Positions 13,869-21,911 of a stretch of DNA of 40,371 bases are shown here, piece by piece. The DNA comes from SIG636 sp045537905 (GTDB lineage: Bacteria; Bacillota; Clostridia; Oscillospirales; CAG-382), in assembly GCA_045537905.1 (NCBI GenBank), contig JAZSQJ010000076.1:1-40371 (forward strand), given 5' to 3'. Each line of letters begins with the position of its first letter. Position 1 is the stretch's first letter. The notes under the pieces are model-generated. The model made no database searches, was not told the DNA's origin, and saw only the letters and a list, made by a program, of their open reading frames with translations. The translations under genes were made by a program, and so were the position numbers.

Positions 13869-16628
13869 ATGTCTTTATTTACTAAAATGTTTGGCACCTA
13901 CAGCGAAAGACAGGTTAAAAAGGTTCTGTCTTTGGTCAATAAAATAGACGCTCTTGCAGACAAGTATTCCGCTATGGATGACGGTACCCTCTCCGCCCAG
14001 ACGGAGGTGTTTAAGGCAAGGCTTGCCAAGGGTGAGACCCTTGACGATATACTGCCCGACGCCTTTGCCGCAGTGCGTGAGGCGTCTACCCGTGTGCTTG
14101 GCAAGCGTCACTACCGTGTACAGCTTATAGGCGGTATCATCATCCATCAGGGCAGGATTGCGGAGATGAAAACGGGCGAGGGTAAGACCCTTGTGGCTAC
14201 CCTGCCTGCATACCTTAACGCCCTTACGGGTAAGGGCGTTCATATCGTTACGGTAAACGACTACCTTGCAAAGCGTGACAGCGAGTGGATGGGTAGTATT
14301 TTCCGCTTTATGGGTATGAGCGTGGGTCTTATAGTAAACGGTCTTACCACCGCCGAGAGGCAGAAGGCGTATAACGCCGACATCACCTACGGCACCAATA
14401 ACGAGCTGGGCTTTGACTATCTCCGTGACAATATGCAGGTATACAAGGACCGCACCGTACAAAGGGGACACGCCTTTGCCATCGTGGACGAGGTGGACAG
14501 CATACTCATCGACGAGGCACGCACCCCTCTTATCATATCCGGCGCAGGGGACGAAAGCGACCCGCTTTACGAAAAGGCTGACGAGTTCGTCAGGAAGCTT
14601 CGTGTCCGCCGTATCAAGGAGATAGACGCCAAGTTAGAGCAGGAGGGTATGGATGCGGACTACATCGTTGACGAGAAGGCACGCACCGCCGTTCTTACCG
14701 CAGAGGGCATCGAAAAGGCAGAAAAGCACTTTGGCGTAGAAAACCTGGGCGACCCCGAAAACAACACTCTTATGCACCATCTTAACAACGCCATCCGTGC
14801 CCGCGGCGTTATGCAGAGGGACGTGGACTACCTTGTTAAGGACGGGGCAGTGCTTATAGTTGACTCCTTTACGGGCCGTATTATGCACGGCAGACGCTAC
14901 TCCAACGGACTGCATCAGGCGCTGGAGGCCAAGGAAGGCGTTAAGATTGAGCGTGAGAACAAGACTATGGCTACCATCACCTTCCAGAACTATTTCCGTC
15001 TTTATAACAAGCTGTCGGGTATGACGGGTACCGCCCTTACCGAGGACGAGGAGTTCAGGGAGATATACGGGCTTGACGTGGTGGAGATACCCACCAACAA
15101 GCCTCTTATCCGCAAGGACCAGAACGACGTGGTTTACACCACCGTACAGGGCAAGTACCGTGCTATAATCGAGCAGATAAAGACCTGCTACGAAAAGGGT
15201 CAGCCCGTTCTGGTAGGCACCGTTTCCGTTGAGAAGAGTGAGCTGCTTTCCTCCCTCTTGGCAAAAACGGGCGTCCCCCATACCGTGCTTAACGCAAAGC
15301 ATCACGAAAAAGAGGCGGAGATAGTAGCCCAGGCAGGCAAGCTGGGTGCGGTTACCATTTCCACCAATATGGCAGGCCGTGGTACGGACATTATGCTGGG
15401 CGGTAACGCCGACTATATCGCCAAGGAAAGGCTTAGAAAAGAGGGGCACGAGGAGGCTAAGATTTTTGAAGCCACGGGCTTTGCCTCCGGCGTGGACGAG
15501 GAGATACTTGAGATAAGAAAAAAATATACCGAGTACGTTGCCGAGGCTGAGGTAGTAACCAAGGCAGAGGCAGAAAAGGTAAGAGAAGCGGGCGGTCTTT
15601 ATATTCTCGGTACGGAGAGGCACGAAAGCCGCCGTATAGACAACCAGCTCAGAGGCCGCGCAGGCAGACAGGGCGACCCCGGTGAGAGCAGGTTTTTCCT
15701 CTCTATGCAGGACGACCTTATGCGTCTCTTCGGTGCGGAAAGGCTTATAGGTCTCGTTACGAAAACGGGTATGGACGAGAACACTCCCATTGACGCCCGT
15801 ATACTTTCAGGCTCTATAGAAAACGCCCAGAGACGCCTTGAGGGCTCTAACTTTGACCGCCGTAAGCACGTGCTGGAGTATGACGACGTTATGAACCAGC
15901 ACCGTGAGGTTATATACAAGCAGCGCCGTGAGGTGCTTGACGGTAAGAACCTGCGTGACACCGTTACCGCTATGTTCGGTGACTACGTGGGACACACCGT
16001 GGCACGCTACACCCAGGGTGAAACCGCTGATGAGTGGCAGCTTGACGCTTTAAGACAAAGCTTTTTGGGTATACTTTGTACTGAGGACGACTTTAAGTAC
16101 AGCCCCGGAGAGTTAGACGGTCTTTACCGTGAGGACCTGCAGGAAATGCTTATAGCCCGTGCAGAGACTCTTTACGCCGAGCAGGAGGAGCGTTTTACAC
16201 CTGAGCAGTTCCGTGAGCTTGAACGTGTTATACTTCTTAAAAACGTTGACAGAAACTGGATGGAGCATATTGAGAATATGGACGACCTTAAGGAAGGCAT
16301 CGGGCTCCAATCCTACGCCCAGCGTAAGCCTATTACCGAGTACAGGCTGGAGGGCGGTAATATGTTTGACCGTATGATCACCGAGATAAGAGAGGGCACC
16401 GTCCGTGAGCTTCTTACCATCCGTCCCCGTCCTGCCCAGCCCGTAGAGCGTGTGCAGGTCCTTAAGGGTGACGCCGTTTCAAACGGTGAAAAGCCTGTTA
16501 TCAAGCGCACCGTTGTGAAGAAGAAGGACGAAAAGGTTGGCCCCAACGACCCCTGCCCCTGCGGCAGCGGTAAAAAGTACAAAAAGTGCTGTATGGGCGG
16601 CACACCCGACAGTGAAAGGAAACAGTAA
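13869..16628 (+). CDS. secA: preprotein translocase ATPase SecA
   Basis: Motor ATPase that pushes preproteins through SecYEG. The 919-aa protein has Walker A MKTGEGKT (residues 100-107), the DEVDSILIDEARTPL motif, the preprotein cross-linking region, the second helicase-like domain (STNMAGRGTDI), the two-helix finger region and a C-terminal zinc-binding CPCGSGKKYKKCC (about 896-908), which binds SecB or phospholipid in studied SecAs. ATG 13869 lies 8 nt after AAGGGGAA; the upstream in-frame ATG at 13836 overlaps the -10 box and is rejected. Confidence 0.98.
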   Translation: MSLFTKMFGTYSERQVKKVLSLVNKIDALADKYSAMDDGTLSAQTEVFKARLAKGETLDDILPDAFAAVREASTRVLGKRHYRVQLIGGIIIHQGRIAEMKTGEGKTLVATLPAYLNALTGKGVHIVTVNDYLAKRDSEWMGSIFRFMGMSVGLIVNGLTTAERQKAYNADITYGTNNELGFDYLRDNMQVYKDRTVQRGHAFAIVDEVDSILIDEARTPLIISGAGDESDPLYEKADEFVRKLRVRRIKEIDAKLEQEGMDADYIVDEKARTAVLTAEGIEKAEKHFGVENLGDPENNTLMHHLNNAIRARGVMQRDVDYLVKDGAVLIVDSFTGRIMHGRRYSNGLHQALEAKEGVKIERENKTMATITFQNYFRLYNKLSGMTGTALTEDEEFREIYGLDVVEIPTNKPLIRKDQNDVVYTTVQGKYRAIIEQIKTCYEKGQPVLVGTVSVEKSELLSSLLAKTGVPHTVLNAKHHEKEAEIVAQAGKLGAVTISTNMAGRGTDIMLGGNADYIAKERLRKEGHEEAKIFEATGFASGVDEEILEIRKKYTEYVAEAEVVTKAEAEKVREAGGLYILGTERHESRRIDNQLRGRAGRQGDPGESRFFLSMQDDLMRLFGAERLIGLVTKTGMDENTPIDARILSGSIENAQRRLEGSNFDRRKHVLEYDDVMNQHREVIYKQRREVLDGKNLRDTVTAMFGDYVGHTVARYTQGETADEWQLDALRQSFLGILCTEDDFKYSPGELDGLYREDLQEMLIARAETLYAEQEERFTPEQFRELERVILLKNVDRNWMEHIENMDDLKEGIGLQSYAQRKPITEYRLEGGNMFDRMITEIREGTVRELLTIRPRPAQPVERVQVLKGDAVSNGEKPVIKRTVVKKKDEKVGPNDPCPCGSGKKYKKCCMGGTPDSERKQ

Positions 16629-17249
16629 ATGGGTTTTGGTCTTAGCTTTTTAGGCTTTTTGCTTTTGACGATGGACGCCGTAGGGCTGGATGCTTTAGGC
16701 TTTGCTCTTATAGGTACGGGCTTTTACCGTGTGGGCAGGGAGCTTAACACCTACAAGGGCTATACCGTAGCGGCTTACGCCGCCTTTGCCGCCGTGCTTC
16801 CCGCTCTGCTTAATCTGTATAGCTTTGCCACCACCTTCGGTCTGCCTGCCCTGCCCTCTATCGCGACGGGAGTAAAGGGCACCCTTATCGCCCTTTTGAG
16901 TGCAGTGCTTTGCCTTGGCTACTGCGGCAGCACCTCCCGCATTGCCGAGGAGGGGGGAGCTAAGATGTTTTCCTTCCGTGCCAAGCTTACCGCCTACGTG
17001 TCCGCCTTTTACTATGCGGTGCAGGCTGTGTACGGCGTTACGGGCGCGGCTGTATCGGGCTCCGGTGCGTCGCTGATTATCATAGGCAAGTACGTACTGC
17101 CCCTGTTTAACGCCTGGCTTTTGTTTACCTGCTTTACCACCATTACCACCAAGGCGAGGGCGGTAAAGGAGCAGGAGATAATTAAGGAGGAGCTTGAGGT
17201 TTTGGAGCGTAAGCGTGCCTTTAAGAAGAAAAAGGACGGGGAGGAATAG
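16629..17249 (+). CDS. unknown polytopic membrane protein downstream of secA
   Basis: Not recognised. The 206-aa hydrophobic protein has about five membrane segments and a Lys/Glu-rich cytoplasmic-looking tail (about 178-206, with a coiled-coil-like QEIIKEELEVLERKRAFKKK stretch). The first ATG follows the secA TAA with no gap, and AAAGGA in the end of secA serves as ribosome site, so it is coupled to secA. The N-terminal GLDALGFALIGTGF resembles the DLLPDFAGAFLI segment of the next gene, suggesting a related helical hairpin or shared ancestry. Its role may be linked to the membrane, but nothing supports a specific function. Confidence 0.8.
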   Translation: MGFGLSFLGFLLLTMDAVGLDALGFALIGTGFYRVGRELNTYKGYTVAAYAAFAAVLPALLNLYSFATTFGLPALPSIATGVKGTLIALLSAVLCLGYCGSTSRIAEEGGAKMFSFRAKLTAYVSAFYYAVQAVYGVTGAAVSGSGASLIIIGKYVLPLFNAWLLFTCFTTITTKARAVKEQEIIKEELEVLERKRAFKKKKDGEE

Positions 17250-17251
17250 CT

Positions 17252-18451
17252 ATGTCTTTACGGCGTTTTTACAGTCCTCTGTTCACCGTCGGTATGGTGT
17301 TTCTGTTCAATCCCGTAGTGGGCTTGGTGGATTTACTGCCCGACTTTGCGGGCGCCTTTCTTATCGCCGCCTCTATGACGGAGATAGCTATGCTTGACAG
17401 CCGTCTGGAGCAGGCACGCAGGCTTATTTACTACGTGGCAGGCATAAGCGCCGTACGCAGCGTGCTTATGTTCTTTATGTTCGATATGGACGAAAGCGCT
17501 ATGCTAAGCTCGGTTTTCCTCCTTGGCGTGGCAGAGCTTTTTGCCCTTATATACTTTGCGGTCAGCTTCTTTGGCGGTATCGCCTATATTGCCCAGAGGA
17601 GCGAAAGCGACAACGTCCTTGGGGACGTGGACCGCATACGGCGGCTGTGGATCATCTTTTGCATCGTTCACACTGCCGCATCAGTGTTGCCGGAGCTTAC
17701 GGCGCTGCCCCAGCTTACCGCAAGGGTCAACCCCGAAAGCCTTACCTGGGCTACGGAAAGGCAGATAGTCCTTTACCGCAACTACGCCCGTTTGCTTTTC
17801 GGCACCGTAAGCTTTATTATGGCGGTCTGGTGGTTCAAAAACACCTACGCCTTTATGAAGGGCGTAAGGGAGGACGAGCGTTTTAAGGAGTCTCTTTCTG
17901 CCCGTTACGGCAGCTTTATAGAGGCAAACCCATTGCAAAACGTGTTTTGGGATATGCGTTTTGCCCTTATTGCCTTTACGGCAGGCTGTGCTTTACTGCT
18001 TAATTTTACCGTAGACGGCATGGCGGTACTGCCTGCCTGGCTGGGCAGTCTGTTTTTGCTTGCCGCCGCTTTAAGGCTGGACAGAAAAAACAAAAAGGCG
18101 CCGATTATCTTTGGCGGTATTATTCTCCTGCAGGTGCTTTGCATACACGTTTTAAGCAGGTACGCAGTAGGTACGGCAGTGCTTTCTGCCCTCTCCGCCA
18201 TAGCGGTTTACTACGGCGAGACGGTCATAACCGCCCATGTCAAAAAGGCTATTGATTGGGAGATAGACGCCTACTTTTACCTTACAAGGCTTTTATACGG
18301 GGCGTTTTTTATACTTTGCGCCGTGTATTCCTTTATCCCAAACTACTGGGTGCACCTGGCAAGGGTTATTTGCTTTATCCTTTGGATGGGAACAAACCTT
18401 TGGGTATCAAGCTCTGTCCTTGGGGAAATTAAACTTAGAAGAAGGCTATAA
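17252..18451 (+). CDS. unknown polytopic membrane protein upstream of asnB
   Basis: Not recognised. The 399-aa protein has about nine to ten hydrophobic segments in two blocks: residues about 10-125 and 140-200, then about 230-395. The N-terminal FNPVVGLVDLLPDFAGAFLI is a pattern seen in many uncharacterised Firmicutes membrane proteins (N-x-G-x-x-D-hydrophobic-L-P-D). A charged loop (about 206-226) separates the halves. It starts 2 nt after the previous stop, with GGGGAGGA as ribosome site, and ends 17 bp before asnB. Confidence 0.8.
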   Translation: MSLRRFYSPLFTVGMVFLFNPVVGLVDLLPDFAGAFLIAASMTEIAMLDSRLEQARRLIYYVAGISAVRSVLMFFMFDMDESAMLSSVFLLGVAELFALIYFAVSFFGGIAYIAQRSESDNVLGDVDRIRRLWIIFCIVHTAASVLPELTALPQLTARVNPESLTWATERQIVLYRNYARLLFGTVSFIMAVWWFKNTYAFMKGVREDERFKESLSARYGSFIEANPLQNVFWDMRFALIAFTAGCALLLNFTVDGMAVLPAWLGSLFLLAAALRLDRKNKKAPIIFGGIILLQVLCIHVLSRYAVGTAVLSALSAIAVYYGETVITAHVKKAIDWEIDAYFYLTRLLYGAFFILCAVYSFIPNYWVHLARVICFILWMGTNLWVSSSVLGEIKLRRRL

Positions 18452-18468
18452 TTCAGGGAGGACGTATT

Positions 18469-20355
18469 ATGTGCGGCTTTGCCGGTATATATAAATACAA
18501 CGTAGTGTCGGCGGCGGACGTTAAAACCGTTTCCGCTATGGCAGAGGCTATCAGCCACCGCGGACCCGACGATAAGGGTCTGTTTCAGGGTGAAAAGGCA
18601 GTTTTTGGCTTCCGCAGACTTTCTATTATCGACCTTGAGGGCGGTGCCCAGCCCTACACCGAAAAAAGCGGACGCTACTCTGTGGTTTACAACGGCGAGA
18701 TATACAACTACCTGGAGCTTAAGGCTAAGCTGGAGGCGCAGGGCGAGGTTTTTGAGGGCAACAGCGAGGTGGAGGTTATGCTCCGCCTGTACAGCCTTTA
18801 CGGTGCCGACTTTGTAGAGATGCTTCGGGGTATGTTTGCCTTCCTTATATACGATAAGGTAGAGGGCAGCGTTCTTGCCGCCCGTGACCCCTTTGGTATC
18901 AAGCCCTTGTATTACCGAAACACCGAGGAGGGCATCGTTTTCAGCAGTGAGCTTAAGGCGTATCTGCACGACGAAGGCTACGATGGCTTTAAGGTAGACA
19001 AGGTACAGGCACAGCACTACCTTACCTTCCAGTACGTTACCGAGCCTGATACTATCACAGGCGATATTTACATATTGCCCAAGGGCAGCTATATGCTTTG
19101 CAAGGGCAAGGAAAGAAGAGAGCGTTGCTATTGGCGTCCCGTTTTCCGCCCCAATATGCAGGTAGGCTATGGAGCAAAGCAAAAGAGACTGCGTGAGGCG
19201 GTGGAGGACAGCGTTGCCCACCATATGCTAAGCGACGTGCCCCTTGGCAGCTTTCTTTCCAGCGGTATAGACAGTGCGGTTATTACCGCCGTTGCCGCTA
19301 AGCTTCAGCCGGGTATCAAGGCGTTTACCGTAGGCTTTAACGTAAGAGGCTACTCCGAGATAGCCGATGCCGCCGCTATTTCCTCCCATCTTGATATCAA
19401 CCACATCAAGCTGGAGTGTACTATTGATGATTTTGTCAATAACTTTGAAAAGACCGTTTACCATCTGGACGGCCCCGTTGGGGACCCCTCGGTGGTGGCC
19501 ATATATCTTATAAGCCGTGAGGCGGCAAGACACGTTAAGGTTGTCCTCAGCGGTGAGGGCAGTGACGAGATTTTTGCAGGCTACCGTATTTACGATACCT
19601 CCCGTTCCTCTGCCTCCTTAAGACGGCTGCCTAAGTTTTTGAAAAGCACCCTTTACGCTATGTCCAGGCTTCTGCCCGAAGGCGTTAAGGGCAAAAACCT
19701 TATCTACAGAGGTTGCGTGCCCCTGGAGGAACGCTTTGTGGGCAACAGCTTTGTGTTTGCCGAAAAGGAAAAGAAAAAGCTGTACCTTCCCTACGATAAG
19801 AGCGTACGTTACACCGACCGCACCGCCCACATATACGCCGAGGCAAGGGAGCGTGGATATAGCGAGCTGCTTAAGATGCAGCATTGCGACTTTAATACCT
19901 GGTTGCCCAGCGATATACTGGTTAAGGGCGACAGGCTGAGTATGGCAAACTCTCTGGAGGCAAGGGTACCCTTCCTTGATAAGGAGGTATTCGCCGCCGC
20001 CGCTGACCTGTGTGACGGCGAGAAGCTGAAGGACGGTACCACCAAGTTTATCCTCCGTGACACCTTCCGTGACCTGCTTAATGCAGAGACGGTTGTCCGT
20101 CCCAAGCTGGGTTATCCCGTACCTGTCCGTGTATGGCTTAAGGACGAGCTTTACGATTGGGCAAGGGAGATTATCCTGTCCAACACCGCCACGGACTATA
20201 TCAACACGGCAGAGGCTCTTAAGCTTCTGGAGGAGCACCGTAAAGGCAAGCGTGACCTGTATCACCACCTTTGGGTTATACTGTCCTTCATCACCTGGTA
20301 CCGAATATACGTGGATTCCAAAAAAGGCACGGAACACGAAAAAATTCTTTATTAA
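18469..20355 (+). CDS. asnB: asparagine synthetase B (glutamine-hydrolysing)
   Basis: Makes Asn from Asp, Gln and ATP in the cytoplasm. The 628-aa protein has the class II amidotransferase domain with catalytic Cys2 (MCGFAGIY), SHRGPDD (residues 29-35) and YNGEIYN (74-80), and the synthetase domain with the PPi loop SSGIDS (264-269) and LSGEGSDEIFAGY. GGGAGG precedes ATG 18469. The conserved part ends near WYRIYVD; the last 12 codons (SKKGTEHEKILY) are an unusual tail whose DNA closely matches a dispersed repeat that begins just downstream. Last gene of the secA transcript. Confidence 0.96.
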   Translation: MCGFAGIYKYNVVSAADVKTVSAMAEAISHRGPDDKGLFQGEKAVFGFRRLSIIDLEGGAQPYTEKSGRYSVVYNGEIYNYLELKAKLEAQGEVFEGNSEVEVMLRLYSLYGADFVEMLRGMFAFLIYDKVEGSVLAARDPFGIKPLYYRNTEEGIVFSSELKAYLHDEGYDGFKVDKVQAQHYLTFQYVTEPDTITGDIYILPKGSYMLCKGKERRERCYWRPVFRPNMQVGYGAKQKRLREAVEDSVAHHMLSDVPLGSFLSSGIDSAVITAVAAKLQPGIKAFTVGFNVRGYSEIADAAAISSHLDINHIKLECTIDDFVNNFEKTVYHLDGPVGDPSVVAIYLISREAARHVKVVLSGEGSDEIFAGYRIYDTSRSSASLRRLPKFLKSTLYAMSRLLPEGVKGKNLIYRGCVPLEERFVGNSFVFAEKEKKKLYLPYDKSVRYTDRTAHIYAEARERGYSELLKMQHCDFNTWLPSDILVKGDRLSMANSLEARVPFLDKEVFAAAADLCDGEKLKDGTTKFILRDTFRDLLNAETVVRPKLGYPVPVRVWLKDELYDWAREIILSNTATDYINTAEALKLLEEHRKGKRDLYHHLWVILSFITWYRIYVDSKKGTEHEKILY

Positions 20356-20367
20356 TTCAATTGTAAA

Positions 20368-20389
20368 AAACGGCTCCCTCGAGCCGTTT
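20368..20389 (+). terminator. stem-loop after asnB
   Basis: AAACGGCTC (20368-20376) and GAGCCGTTT (20381-20389) form 9 bp around CCTC. No T-run follows because the hairpin-chain element starts at the next base. It probably ends or once ended the secA-asnB transcript. Confidence 0.65.
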
Positions 20390-20545
20390 CAGACCGCTGA
20401 CAAAGGCACAGAACACGAAAAAGAACAAAATACAATTATCCTAAAGTAGAAAATTCAGGGAAGGCATCCCTGAATTTTCTGCATTTTATTTGTTTTTTTC
20501 GTTCAAAACGAACCTCGGTTTGCAGTACTCCGGGGGCCCCGCAAA
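20390..20545 (+). repeat. modular hairpin-chain element, copy 2 (shortened)
   Basis: Same head (AGACCGCTGACAAAGGCACA), linker and first hairpin (20446-20482) as at 8980, then CGTTCAAAACGAACCTCGG and a GTACTC..GGGG..CCCC variant of the second module. It breaks off before the second arm, and the CCAGCTTGATGACA module is absent. It lies directly after the asnB stem-loop. Confidence 0.85.
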
Positions 20546-20584
20546 AATGTTCTTTCCCTTGTGAGGAAAATTTTCTTAAACCTA

Positions 20585-20613
20585 TTGACAAAGCCAAAAA
20601 ATGGGCGTATAAT
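20585..20613 (+). promoter_or_regulatory. sigma-A promoter of the aromatic operon
   Basis: TTGACA (20585-20590), a 17-nt spacer and TATAAT (20608-20613): both hexamers and the spacing are consensus. Transcription should start near 20620, about 28 nt before the leader-peptide ATG. Confidence 0.92.
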
Positions 20614-20647
20614 CTGTAACAACAAATCCACGAAGGAGGAGCAAGTC

Positions 20648-20725
20648 ATGATAGCTAATAAGTTCTTTTATTACTTTTATTACTTTTCTAAGGGCTGCCC
20701 GTCTTTTGTGGATTCCGAGAAATAG
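20648..20725 (+). CDS. Phe/Tyr-rich leader peptide of the aromatic operon attenuator
   Basis: A 25-codon frame, MIANKFFYYFYYFSKGCPSF..., with an excellent ribosome site (AGGAGG 20634-20639, 8 nt before ATG 20648) and stop TAG at 20723-20725. Codons 6-13 (20663-20686) are eight aromatic codons in a row, four Phe and four Tyr. It lies between a consensus promoter and a terminator, before an operon that makes Phe and Tyr. By analogy with pheL and trpL, ribosome stalling on these codons when charged tRNA-Phe or tRNA-Tyr is scarce would let transcription continue. The peptide itself is probably not functional. It is not a T-box: no AGGGTGGNACCGCG element is seen. Confidence 0.9.
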   Translation: MIANKFFYYFYYFSKGCPSFVDSEK

Positions 20726-20732
20726 GTCTCGG
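20715..20732 (+). promoter_or_regulatory. attenuator hairpin over the leader stop codon
   Basis: CCGAGA (20715-20720) pairs with TCTCGG (20727-20732), with the leader TAG in the loop. The segment CTCGG (20728-20732) can instead pair with CCGAG at 20769-20773, inside the terminator's upper stem. These two pairings are candidates for the competing structures of an attenuator; which one forms cannot be settled by eye. Confidence 0.6.
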
Positions 20733-20751
20733 TAACAAAAAATACGGTCAG

Positions 20752-20806
20752 TCCGCATCTGCTATGCTCCGAGGAGCATAATAGGAATGCGGATTTTTTA
20801 TTTTTA
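20752..20806 (+). terminator. attenuator terminator before aroF
   Basis: Lower stem TCCGCAT (20752-20758) with ATGCGGA (20787-20793); upper stem ATGCTC (20764-20769) with GAGCAT (20774-20779) and a CGAG loop; then TTTTTTATTTTTAT. It is a clear rho-independent terminator about 27 nt after the leader stop and about 60 nt before aroF. Confidence 0.9.
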
Positions 20807-20865
20807 TATTGCAAAATCCATATTAAACATATAAACTATATATACAGAAAACGAGGTACAAAGCA

Positions 20866-21894
20866 ATGAGTATGAATTTCCACAGAAAGCTCCCCATCCC
20901 CCAGGAGGTTAAGAAGGAATACCCCCTTACCGAGCGTATGCTTAAGGCTAAGGCAGAACGGGACGAAAGCATCCGTGCCGTGTTTGACGGCAGCTCTGAT
21001 AAATTTATACTGGTTATCGGCCCCTGCTCTGCCGACCACAAGGAGCCTGTTCTTGAATATATTTCCAGGCTTAAAAGGATAGAGGAGCAGGTTTCTGACA
21101 AGATAATCATTATCCCCCGCATCTACACCAACAAGCCAAGAACCACGGGCCAGGGCTACAAGGGTATGCTTCATCAGCCCGACCCCGAGGCTAAGCCCGA
21201 TATGTACAAGGGCATAGTTGCTATCCGTGAGCTTCACCTGGCGGCTTTGCGTGACTACGGCTTCTCCTGCGCTGACGAGATGCTGTATCCCGAAAACTAC
21301 CGTTACCTTTCCGACCTGCTTTCCTACGTTGCCATAGGCGCACGCTCCGTTGAGAACCAGCAGCACAGGCTTACTGCCAGCGGTATTGACGTTCCCGTTG
21401 GTATGAAAAACCCCACGGGCGGTGACCTTAGCGTTATGATGAACTCTATCGTAGCGGCACAGTCGGGACACACCTTCCTCTACCGTGGCTGGGAGGTTAC
21501 CAGCGAGGGCAACCCTTACGCCCACGCTATTCTCCGCGGCTACGTGGACTACGCAGGCAGAAGCGCATCCAACTACCACTACGAGGACCTGTTGAGGGTA
21601 GAGGAGCTTTACGAAAAGTCTAATCTTACCAACCCCTCCATCATCGTAGATACCAACCATAACAACTCCGGCAAGAAATATCTTGAGCAGGTTCGTATCG
21701 CCAAGGACATCGTTCACAGCCGCAACCAGAACGGCGACATCAAGCGTCTTGTAAAGGGGCTTATGATTGAAAGCTACCTGGAGGACGGTGCCCAGGGCGT
21801 TAGCGAGCACGTGTTTGGTAAATCCATTACAGACCCTTGTCTTGGCTGGGAAAAGACCGAGCAGCTGATACTTGATATTGCAGATAAGCTTTGA
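20866..21894 (+). CDS. aroF: 3-deoxy-7-phosphoheptulonate (DAHP) synthase, AroF/G/H type
   Basis: First shikimate-pathway step: PEP plus erythrose-4-phosphate gives DAHP. The 342-aa type I-alpha enzyme has VIGPCSADHKEP (about residues 48-59), PRIYTNKPRTTGQGYKG, GARSVENQQHR and PVGMKNPTGGDL, and a DTNHNNSGK metal/substrate region. No extra chorismate-mutase or ACT domain is present. Feedback control in this subtype is by Phe, Tyr or Trp binding, but the specificity is not readable here. ATG 20866 is 8 nt after GAGGT. First structural gene after the Phe/Tyr attenuator. Confidence 0.95.
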   Translation: MSMNFHRKLPIPQEVKKEYPLTERMLKAKAERDESIRAVFDGSSDKFILVIGPCSADHKEPVLEYISRLKRIEEQVSDKIIIIPRIYTNKPRTTGQGYKGMLHQPDPEAKPDMYKGIVAIRELHLAALRDYGFSCADEMLYPENYRYLSDLLSYVAIGARSVENQQHRLTASGIDVPVGMKNPTGGDLSVMMNSIVAAQSGHTFLYRGWEVTSEGNPYAHAILRGYVDYAGRSASNYHYEDLLRVEELYEKSNLTNPSIIVDTNHNNSGKKYLEQVRIAKDIVHSRNQNGDIKRLVKGLMIESYLEDGAQGVSEHVFGKSITDPCLGWEKTEQLILDIADKL

Positions 21895-21911
21895 TTAAAG
21901 GATGAGTAAAG

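Noticed and set aside
20057..20449. Plus-strand frame overlapping the end of asnB and running into the repeat
   Set aside because: It is in another frame than asnB for most of its length and ends in repeat DNA; no ribosome site.
20614..20865. T-box riboswitch before aroF
   Set aside because: No AGGGTGGNACCGCG antiterminator and no specifier-loop structure; instead there is a translated leader with a run of aromatic codons.
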